Part shown: one piece after another, positions 1 to 5,429 of the stretch | Numbering within the stretch: the first letter of the stretch is position 1 | How the letters are laid out: every line of letters begins with the position of its first letter | Origin: Bacteroidaceae bacterium | GTDB lineage: Bacteria > Bacteroidota > Bacteroidia > Bacteroidales > Bacteroidaceae | Length of the DNA stretch: 5,429 nt | Direction of reading: 5' to 3' | NCBI GenBank assembly: GCA_017466965.1 | Contig: JAFTTD010000300.1 | Coordinates: forward strand, 1-5,429 | The notes under the pieces: model-generated | Databases searched by the model: none | What the model was told of the DNA's origin: nothing | What the model saw: only the letters and a program-made list of their open reading frames with translations | Program-made: the position numbers and the translations under genes

Positions 1-2
1 GT

Positions 3-1055
3 ACGAAGGAAGACAAGGGTGTGAAGTTTCATCCTCTTATGAACAACCAGCCTGTTTATGATGCTGAAAAGATAGCGAAGATAGAGGGCGGTGTCAGAGA
101 TGCGTTCATAACAAGAGCATACGACGGCAAGGGCTATCTTATGGTTACAACAGACATGAGCAACAGAAAAAGTCGCTCATGGTTTAACCACGGTATAGAT
201 TTGCTCAAGTCTAATGACCTTATTCACTGGACTTCAGTGTCGTTTGATTTCAGAAAGGGCAATGAGATATTTTCAGACCCTGAAAGCAAGGATGTTTTCA
301 AGGATTACAGCCTTATTAACAGAGTGTGGGCTCCACAGATAATATGGGACAAGGATTATGACAACGGTAAAGGGGGATATTTCATTTATTATTCAATGTT
401 GAGTACTAACCCTGGAGATGATCATGACAGAATGTACTATTCATACGCAGACAAAGATTTCACGACTCTCACTAAGCCAAAGCTTTTCCATGACAGAGGA
501 ATAGCCTTGATTGACTGCCACATAGACTGGAACGATTGTGACCGTATGTATCATATTTTCTTCAAGAGAGAAGGAGTGAGCGGATATGAACGTGGCATAT
601 ACAAAGCGGTGTTCGACAAGCTCGGCAGCGGACAATGGAAGGATGTTCTTCATATCACTAATGAAGGTAAGGAGAATGTGGAAGGACCGAGCGCATTCCG
701 ATTGATAAATGAAAACAACTGGAATATCGGATACATACGATATTCAGGAGGAAAGGTTTATAAAATATGCGGCGCTGACGCTGTACTTGAGAATATAAGC
801 AAAGGAACTCCTATAGAGGGTGATGTTCAGCCACAGCACGGTTCTTTCATGACTGTTACTGAAGATGAGTATAATCTTTTGGAAATCTGGTCGGAGCTGA
901 AACTGAGAATACAACAGCTGGAGAAAGACAATCCTAAGGCTGCTAAGAGCAAAAAGGTTGTTGCTGCTAAAGCCGCACTGGAGACAACCTATGAAGAGAA
1001 CCCAATTCAGCAGCTTACTGAATTATATAAAAAGCATCTGAAAGCGCTGAAATGA
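3..1055 (+). CDS. GH43-like glycoside hydrolase, 5'-truncated by window edge
   Basis: Probable glycosidase of the GH43 five-bladed beta-propeller type (arabinofuranosidase/xylosidase-like). The frame is open from base 3. The GTG at 21 is most likely an internal valine, because homologues have propeller sequence further upstream, so the N-terminus and any signal peptide lie outside. Residues below count from that GTG. Family-like features are RDAF (Asp27, candidate general base in place of the usual DP), SNDLIHW (64-70), VWAPQ (102-106), LIDCHIDW (163-170, Asp165 or Asp169 as candidate pKa-modulating Asp), VEGPSAF (Glu221, candidate general acid) and QHGSF (272-276, the conserved His region). 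Catalytic roles are inferred by motif position, not alignment. After about residue 283 the protein ends in a charged, Lys-rich, apparently helical tail of about 60 residues that is not part of a propeller. The stop codon is TGA at 1053-1055. A second GH43 gene follows after 66 bases on the same strand, suggesting an operon. Substrate cannot be assigned. Confidence 0.85.
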   Translation, partial: TKEDKGVKFHPLMNNQPVYDAEKIAKIEGGVRDAFITRAYDGKGYLMVTTDMSNRKSRSWFNHGIDLLKSNDLIHWTSVSFDFRKGNEIFSDPESKDVFKDYSLINRVWAPQIIWDKDYDNGKGGYFIYYSMLSTNPGDDHDRMYYSYADKDFTTLTKPKLFHDRGIALIDCHIDWNDCDRMYHIFFKREGVSGYERGIYKAVFDKLGSGQWKDVLHITNEGKENVEGPSAFRLINENNWNIGYIRYSGGKVYKICGADAVLENISKGTPIEGDVQPQHGSFMTVTEDEYNLLEIWSELKLRIQQLEKDNPKAAKSKKVVAAKAALETTYEENPIQQLTELYKKHLKALK

Positions 1056-1090
1056 ACTTGTTCTTGACTCGTTTTTCTTATGAAGGCATG

Positions 1091-1121
1091 AACATATAAC
1101 AAAACACTAAAATAATACAAA
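1091..1121 (+). promoter_or_regulatory. A-rich, G-free translation leader of the large GH43 gene
   Basis: The 31 bases directly before the ATG at 1122 contain 21 A, 5 C, 5 T and no G, so no Shine-Dalgarno pairing is possible there. Bacteroidota genes commonly start this way, with A-rich unstructured leaders instead of a GGAGG motif. The ATG at 1122 is supported because it is followed at once by a basic signal-peptide n-region (MKRK). I could not find a convincing Bacteroidota promoter (TTTG and TAnnTTTG boxes) in the 66-base spacer, which agrees with read-through from the upstream gene. Confidence 0.5.
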
Positions 1122-4100
1122 ATGAAAAGAAAACTTTTGAAAGCCGCAAGTGTGTTGCTGATGCTATCAGTTACAACTGCAACAAAAGCTCAGTCGTTAC
1201 CAGCGGAATGGAATACTCCAGGAGCAGGTAATCCGCTTTTGCCAGGGTATTTTGCTGACCCTACAATCAAAAAATTTGGTGACACTTATTACATCTATGC
1301 TACTACAGACGGTACTGGTAACGGTTATGGACCGGCACAGGTATGGATGTCAAAGGATTTTGTCAACTGGAGAAACGTGACTATGAACTGGCCTACTACA
1401 GAAGTAGTTTGGGCACCAGACGTTGTTCAGCAGCCTGATGGCTCATATCGTTACTATTATTGCACTCCATGCGTTATCTATGTGGGTGAAAGTGACAAGC
1501 CTACAGGCCCTTGGAAAAACAGACTTGGAGCTCCAGATGCAATTCTCGTACACGACAGATTTGTTCACAATGCTATTACGCTCGACCCTCAGCTCTTTGT
1601 TGATGATGATGGTTCTGAATACTTGTATTTCGGAACATGGGGCATTTATGAGAATTTCGGATGCGGTGTAGCCAAACTTTCTGCAGATGGTAAGTCGTTT
1701 ACAGACAAGAAACTAATTCTCAATACAGAGATAAAAGATTTCTTTGAAGCTCCTTTCGTTTTCAAGAAGGATGGCATTTATTATTTCACTTATTCATCAG
1801 GTTCTTGCCACGACCACACTTACAGAGTGCAGTATGCCATAAGCAAGACCGGACCTATGGGACCATACGAATATAAAGGATGCATTCTTGAAACAAATGC
1901 AGATGGAACAATTCATGGACCTGGACATCATTCAATGCTGATTGATGGTGATGACTATTATATTGTATATCACAGACATAACAATCCGCATTCAATACAC
2001 GGATTCCATCGCCAGATTTGTATTGACAAAGTCGAGTTTGATGAGAACGGTGACATCAAGAAGATTAATCCAACTCACAACGGTCTTATTCCTGAGTCTT
2101 TTGTTAAGCAGGCAAAGAAGAACTATATTGAGAACCTGGCATACGGCGCTAAGGTAACTGCTTCTTCATACTATGACGAGTGGTTCAAGCCTGAATATGC
2201 AACAGATGACAACAATGCTACTCTGTGGAGAGCAAAGAACTGTCATGGAAATGAATGGATAACTATTGACCTCGGAGAGGAAAAGAAGTTCAACCAAGTA
2301 TGGACACAGTTTGAATATACAACTTTCTTCTATCAGTATAAGATAGAAACTTCAACTGACGGAAACACATGGACATTGTATTCAGACAAGACAGATAATG
2401 TTTATCAGGGTTCACCAATGATAGACCAGGGTGAATGCAAGGCAAGATACATCCGTATTACAGTTACTGATACTCAGAAGAACGGACATTTCCCTGCAAT
2501 ATGGAATGTTAAAGTGTATAATGCTACAAAGAAGAAGAATCCGATGAAACTTCTTCCTGAAATAGAAATTGACGAGCAGGCTCTTCTCGCTGGTTATCCT
2601 TCAATTCACAAGAAGGACATAGAGCAGACAGAGCATGAAAAGACCGCTGCCAAAGGAAACAAAATAGTTGACATCAACGCTGACGATTATGCTACAGGCA
2701 AGGCTATCAGCATAAGCGAAATAAAGAACCGTCAGGGTGGTTCGTTCAAGGGCAACAGCAAGGTTGTTGTTGAAGTTAAGAAAGGTAAATATGCATTCTA
2801 TTTCAATGGACAGCAGTCTTTGAAGAGCGACTTCACTCTGCCTAAGACTATGACATATAATGCTCCTTATACTGTAACAGCATGGACTCTTAATCCGCAG
2901 GTGGGAACAATTGAAACTGTAGCTGAATTTACAGAACGCAGAAATGACTTGGCGACTATTGAATTCCGTCAGGGTAGGGACAGAAGCAATGGACTTGTTG
3001 CACACAACGCTTCATTTGAAAACTCAGGCGCTCCACGCGAATGTCTTGCAGGTGAAGGCGAATGGCAGCACTGGGTTGTAACTTTCGACGGATATAATGA
3101 ACGTGTTTATCTCAACGGTAAGATGATTCTTGAAAAGAACATGTTCCTGATGATTCGTCCTGAAGGAAACATTACTCTCGGAGCATCTATGGACGGTGGA
3201 AACAAGTTCAGCGGTTATATCCACTCTCTTCAGTTCTTCGACAAAGCATTTACCGAAGAAGATGTTAAAGCTTCATTTGCTGAAGTATCAGACACTAAGG
3301 ATGTAATGAAGTTTGATGGCGAATTGTCTCTTAATGTTCGTGCATTGACACCTAACCTTGTAAGTCTGACTGTGGTGGATGGTGAAGGCAACAGAATGGA
3401 GTCTGGACTTCTTTCATATAAGTATGGTGTAACTTCCGATATTAAGGCTAAGGATTTCAGCGCATTTAATGAACCTTCAAATACTTCTTCTATTATAATA
3501 TCAACAGATGGAAAGAAGTCACAGAAGTGTTATGTGAATGTTACAGACGACAGCGGAACATTCTCTAAGACTCTGACTGCAGAAGTGACTGTTGATGAAA
3601 AACTCTTCACACACTTCGCTGACAATGCAGACAAAGATGCTGACTATGTAAAGAACTATGGTGGATGGGATGGTATTTTTGCAAATCCTGCTCCTGAATG
3701 TCAGATATCAGCAAAGGCAGCTGACGGAGTGATTACGCTTACTTCTGCTAATACTAACCTGACAGCAAGGAAATCTGAAAATGGTGTTATTCTTTATAAG
3801 GAAGTAGAAGGTGACTTCCTGATTCAGGCAAAGGTTACAGAACTTGACGGCCAGGCACGCAGAAACACTCCTGCCTACAATGAAGGTGGAATTATTGTGC
3901 TGAACGAAAATGGGAATAGAGGTCAGGAGATTATACATCTCGGTGTGTTCCCTAATTATAACTGTGGAAATATGCTGACTTACGTAAACAGAGGCAGACC
4001 TCAATACCCACGTTCTAATGGTTGGAACTATGACCCATATCTGCAAATAGAGAGAATAGGAGACGTTTTCTATGTTCGTACAAGCAAGGACGGAAAGTCA

Positions 4101-4241
4101 TGGACAGATATGCCAGGCGCACCTATTAACGCTCCGCAAATGAAAGGCAAGAAGCTCAAGGTAGGTCTTTATCAGACCACTTATTCAAATAACAAGTCAT
4201 GGGTTTCTTTCGACGAATTTAACTTGTGGCAGATTAAATGA
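1122..4241 (+). CDS. Secreted multi-domain GH43 glycoside hydrolase (GH43, F5/8C, LamG, Ig-like, C-terminal lectin-like)
   Basis: Complete 1039-residue exported enzyme, probably periplasmic, acting on arabinose- or xylose-containing glycans or galactan; the exact activity is not determinable. Residues 1-23 are a type I signal peptide (MKRK, hydrophobic core, TKA/QS cleavage) with no lipobox Cys. The GH43 propeller spans about 36-325: GYFADPTI (Asp46, general base), VVWAPD (95-100), TLDPQLF (Asp155, pKa-modulating), FFEAPF (Glu209, general acid) and GPGHHS (266-271, conserved His). An F5/8 type C/CBM32-like domain covers about 337-467 (NLAYGAKVTASSYYDE, WITIDLG, ARYIRI). After a charged linker, a LamG/concanavalin-like domain covers about 512-722 (WQHWVVTFDG, VYLNGK, GYIHSLQFFDKAF). 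An Ig-like segment covers about 729-826, and a DUF1349-like beta-sandwich about 828-1039 (GDFLIQAKV, EGGIIV, YLQIERIGDVFYVRTSKDGKSW). Domain borders are by eye. No type IX sorting tail is seen. A CTPC pair (114-117) lies in the propeller. The stop codon is TGA at 4239-4241. Confidence 0.93.
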   Translation: MKRKLLKAASVLLMLSVTTATKAQSLPAEWNTPGAGNPLLPGYFADPTIKKFGDTYYIYATTDGTGNGYGPAQVWMSKDFVNWRNVTMNWPTTEVVWAPDVVQQPDGSYRYYYCTPCVIYVGESDKPTGPWKNRLGAPDAILVHDRFVHNAITLDPQLFVDDDGSEYLYFGTWGIYENFGCGVAKLSADGKSFTDKKLILNTEIKDFFEAPFVFKKDGIYYFTYSSGSCHDHTYRVQYAISKTGPMGPYEYKGCILETNADGTIHGPGHHSMLIDGDDYYIVYHRHNNPHSIHGFHRQICIDKVEFDENGDIKKINPTHNGLIPESFVKQAKKNYIENLAYGAKVTASSYYDEWFKPEYATDDNNATLWRAKNCHGNEWITIDLGEEKKFNQVWTQFEYTTFFYQYKIETSTDGNTWTLYSDKTDNVYQGSPMIDQGECKARYIRITVTDTQKNGHFPAIWNVKVYNATKKKNPMKLLPEIEIDEQALLAGYPSIHKKDIEQTEHEKTAAKGNKIVDINADDYATGKAISISEIKNRQGGSFKGNSKVVVEVKKGKYAFYFNGQQSLKSDFTLPKTMTYNAPYTVTAWTLNPQVGTIETVAEFTERRNDLATIEFRQGRDRSNGLVAHNASFENSGAPRECLAGEGEWQHWVVTFDGYNERVYLNGKMILEKNMFLMIRPEGNITLGASMDGGNKFSGYIHSLQFFDKAFTEEDVKASFAEVSDTKDVMKFDGELSLNVRALTPNLVSLTVVDGEGNRMESGLLSYKYGVTSDIKAKDFSAFNEPSNTSSIIISTDGKKSQKCYVNVTDDSGTFSKTLTAEVTVDEKLFTHFADNADKDADYVKNYGGWDGIFANPAPECQISAKAADGVITLTSANTNLTARKSENGVILYKEVEGDFLIQAKVTELDGQARRNTPAYNEGGIIVLNENGNRGQEIIHLGVFPNYNCGNMLTYVNRGRPQYPRSNGWNYDPYLQIERIGDVFYVRTSKDGKSWTDMPGAPINAPQMKGKKLKVGLYQTTYSNNKSWVSFDEFNLWQIK

Positions 4242-4252
4242 TCAGACAGTGA

Positions 4253-4408
4253 ATTATTGACTTGTCAATAACAGATTTACAGACTTGTTGATGCATAATT
4301 ACTAACTTGTCGAAGCTTAATTATTGAGTTGTTGATGCATTATTACTAACTTGTTGAAGCTTAATTATTGACTTGTCAATACAGTATTATTGACCTGTGT
4401 TTATACTG
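4253..4408. repeat. Tandem array of seven imperfect ~22-bp repeats
   Basis: Seven units start at 4253, 4275, 4298, 4320, 4342, 4364 and 4386. Their lengths are 22, 23, 22, 22, 22, 22 and 23 bp. Each begins ATT(A/T) and has a core close to TGACTTGT or TAACTTGT about 6-13 bases in. Units 2 and 4 continue into GATGCAT, units 3 and 5 into GAAGCTTA, and units 1 and 6 into CAATA. The unit length is not a multiple of three and every frame is AT-rich, so this is not protein coding. It lies 11 bases after the stop of the large GH43 gene and before its terminator, so it is probably transcribed as 3' untranslated RNA. Function is unknown; candidates are a protein-binding array at about two helical turns, an RNA structural element, or a neutral slippage-prone repeat. 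Confidence 0.85.
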
Positions 4409-4448
4409 ATTTGTTTTAAGCGGTATATGGTTCAATAAACTTCCTGTT

Positions 4449-4467
4449 TGATAAAATAGATTTATCA
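4449..4467. other. Small perfect hairpin upstream of the terminator
   Basis: TGATAAA (4449-4455) and TTTATCA (4461-4467) are exact inverted repeats around a five-base loop, ATAGA. The stem is AT-rich and weak. It ends two bases before the terminator stem begins. It could be an accessory stem in the 3' end of the GH43 transcript, a protein-binding palindrome, or chance in AT-rich DNA. Confidence 0.35.
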
Positions 4468-4469
4468 GT

Positions 4470-4506
4470 GCCCTTCTGCATTAATGAATGTGGAAGGGCC
4501 TTTTTT
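4470..4506 (+). terminator. Intrinsic terminator of the GH43 transcript
   Basis: GCCCTTC (4470-4476) pairs with GAAGGGC (4493-4499). The stem continues inward through two wobble pairs and CATT/AATG, giving about 13 pairs closed by the loop AATG (4483-4486). After one C comes a run of six T (4501-4506). This is a textbook rho-independent terminator on the plus strand. It implies a 3' untranslated region of about 230 bases after the GH43 stop at 4241. Confidence 0.9.
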
Positions 4507-4675
4507 ATGGTTATACATTCTGGATATACTTCAGATATTATATAAATGCTAACCATATCCTTATATTCTGCCAGTGTATTACGCTTATATTGTTTGTTCA
4601 GTATGATGAGTCCATAATGTTGCTCACAAAGATGCTGTGTAAGACAATCATACTTTATAACAACTGCACTTATGA
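4507..4675. other. AT-rich intergenic stretch with no recognised gene
   Basis: No convincing coding region, RNA gene or promoter is visible here. An open frame on the plus strand runs from 4488 to 4826, but it begins inside the terminator stem, crosses the long hairpin and overlaps the transporter gene. Its product is rich in Cys, Tyr and Ile with no family resemblance. A weak inverted repeat, ATGGTTA (4507-4513) and TAACCAT (4550-4556), surrounds 36 bases and is probably incidental. Confidence 0.5.
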
Positions 4676-4722
4676 AACAACAAGAGGATGCGCCAAAAAT
4701 TATGACACATCCTCTTGTTGTT
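4676..4722 (-). terminator. Long hairpin, probable terminator of the transporter gene
   Basis: A perfect 15-base inverted repeat joins AACAACAAGAGGATG (4676-4690) to CATCCTCTTGTTGTT (4708-4722). In the minus-strand RNA five more pairs form inward, two of them G-U, leaving a seven-base loop. In the plus-strand RNA those two positions are C-A mismatches. This asymmetry suggests the structure serves the minus-strand transcript of the transporter, whose stop codon is 53 bases upstream of the hairpin in that direction. The 3' arm ends in a U-rich UUGUUGUUU rather than a pure U-run, so it may be a weak or bidirectional terminator, or an mRNA-stabilising 3' hairpin. Confidence 0.65.
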
Positions 4723-4775
4723 GGTTATATATTCTGAATCAGTATTTATATGACTTCAGAAGAGTTAATAGTTTG

Positions 4776-5429
4776 TTATGCAACTTTTTCAAGCTTCTTG
4801 AGTATTGCGAAGATGAAGATAGCTGAGAGGAGACAGAGAACTGCGAATGCAGCCCAAACAGCCCAAAGTGGGAGATCGCCCCAAAGTTCAGAACCGAGCT
4901 TTGTTCCGTAGTTACCGATGGCAGTTGCTACGAACCATCCACCCATCATCATACCTTTGTACTTAGGAGGCGCTACCTTGCTGACAAATGAGATACCCAT
5001 TGGAGAAAGAAGCAATTCAGCGAATGTGAGTACGAGGTAAGTAGATACAAGCCAGTTTGGAGATACACGCATAACGTCTTCACCAGCATTGATGCCAGCT
5101 GTCTGTGCTGTAGGAGCTGCAAGATTCAATGATACATATATCATGATTACGTATGCAATGGCTGCAATGAGCATACCGATACCGATTTTGCGAGGTGCTG
5201 AAGGTTCTTTGCCTTTACGTGCAAGTGAACCGAATATTGCCATTGAAACTGGTGTGAGGGCTACTACATAGAATGGGTTGAACTGTTGGAAATAGGAGCA
5301 TCAACAGCTGTTGTTTCTGGAATCAATGTATATTTGTATGCCAATGCACGTACTGCTGCGAGAGCTACGAAACCTGCAATGCCTTTGCCCTTTGCTGTTT
5401 CTGACTGGAATACAGAGAAGAGTGCATAA
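4776..5429 (-). CDS. POT/PTR2-family peptide MFS transporter, C-terminal part, frameshifted and truncated by window edge
   Basis: C-terminal part of an inner-membrane proton-coupled di/tripeptide transporter (POT family of the major facilitator superfamily). The stop TAA is at 4776-4778; the start lies beyond the right edge. From 5429 down to about 5293 one frame reads through TAKGKGIAGFVALAAVRALA and LIPETTAVDAPI. From about 5291 down the next frame reads FQQFNPFYVVALTPVS and on to the C-terminus. Both halves read as one continuous POT sequence, so a single base appears to be missing in between. The methionine at 5241-5243 is internal, not a true start. Downstream hydrophobic segments include LIAAIAYVIMIYVSL, WLVSTYLVLTFAELLL, GGWFVATAIGNYG and LWAVWAAFAVLCLLSAIFIF. 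The stretch FAELLLSPMGISFVSKVAP is typical of the POT C-terminal half. The gene converges on the GH43 operon and is probably independent of it. It may be intact in the organism if the missing base is a sequencing or assembly error. Confidence 0.82.
5289..5296 (-). other. Apparent one-base deletion (frameshift) in the transporter gene
   Basis: On the minus strand the junction reads GCTCCTATTTCCAACAG. Adding one T to the TTT run (plus-strand A5290-A5292) gives Ala-Pro-Ile-Phe-Gln-Gln and joins the two POT frames. Without it, the upstream frame ends at TAG (5264-5266) after about nine foreign residues. The downstream frame has an upstream TGA at 5301-5303. The position in a homopolymer favours a sequencing error or slippage mutation; no classical programmed slippery heptamer is seen. 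Confidence 0.75.

Noticed and set aside
21..23. GTG as the true start of the first gene
   Set aside because: The frame is open to the window edge and the protein would begin inside a propeller without its N-terminal blade or signal peptide.
1056..1121. Terminator or promoter between the two GH43 genes
   Set aside because: No stem followed by a T-run, and no TTTG/TAnnTTTG pair, could be found; only very short AT-rich dyads occur.
2601..3005. Open frame of 134 residues antisense to the large GH43 gene, with similar shorter ones at 441-653, 3024-3224 and 3708-4046
   Set aside because: All lie opposite strongly supported GH43 coding sequence and show no domain or start signal of their own.
4253..4408. 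CRISPR array
   Set aside because: The repeats abut directly, with no unique spacers, and units diverge from each other; no cas genes are present.
4507..4556. Inverted repeat ATGGTTA/TAACCAT as a riboswitch or mobile-element end
   Set aside because: Only seven bases pair across a 36-base AT-rich interval; no target-site duplication, transposase or conserved aptamer core is visible.
4488..4826. Open frame of 112 residues on the plus strand in the intergenic region
   Set aside because: It starts inside the terminator stem, crosses the long hairpin and overlaps the transporter gene. Its product has an AT-driven composition and no family resemblance.
5241..5243. ATG as the start of a separate 155-residue membrane protein
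   Set aside because: The preceding codons in the same frame encode conserved POT sequence (FQQFNPFYVVALTPVS), so this Met is internal to a frameshifted transporter.

Overview
The window looks like a carbohydrate-utilisation region from a member of the Bacteroidota, most like Prevotella or Bacteroides. This rests on three things. There is a pair of GH43-type glycoside hydrolases, one with the multi-domain periplasmic architecture common in that phylum. The translation start at 1122 has an A-rich leader with no Shine-Dalgarno sequence. The peptide transporter of the POT/PTR2 family resembles those of Bacteroidota. The species assignment is inference; no rRNA or other marker is present.

Layout: (1) 3-1055, plus strand, the 3' part of a GH43-like five-bladed beta-propeller protein. 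Its reading frame is open to the left edge, so the true start lies outside. (2) 1056-1121, a short spacer without an obvious terminator, so genes 1 and 2 are probably co-transcribed. (3) 1122-4241, plus strand, a complete 1039-residue secreted GH43 enzyme: signal peptide, GH43 propeller, F5/8 type C (CBM32-like) domain, LamG-like domain, Ig-like segment, and a C-terminal concanavalin-like (DUF1349-like) domain. (4) 4242-4775, a 534-base convergent intergenic region. It holds an array of seven imperfect tandem repeats of about 22 bp (4253-4408), a small hairpin (4449-4467), a strong intrinsic terminator for the plus strand (4470-4506), an AT-rich stretch with nothing recognisable (4507-4675), and a long hairpin (4676-4722) that pairs better in the minus-strand transcript. 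(5) 4776-5429, minus strand, the 3' part of a POT-family peptide transporter whose frame is broken by an apparent one-base deletion near 5290.

The two GH43 proteins probably act together on a side-chain-decorated plant polysaccharide such as arabinan, arabinoxylan or arabinogalactan. The exact substrate cannot be read from the sequence. No SusC/SusD pair or regulator falls inside the window, so membership of a polysaccharide utilisation locus is unproven. The transporter is convergent and is probably a separate transcription unit.

The least explained structure is the 22-bp repeat array in the 3' untranslated region of the large GH43 gene. It has a 44-bp higher-order pattern and near-identical palindromic units at its first and sixth positions. 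I see no clear evidence of a wholly new biological system.
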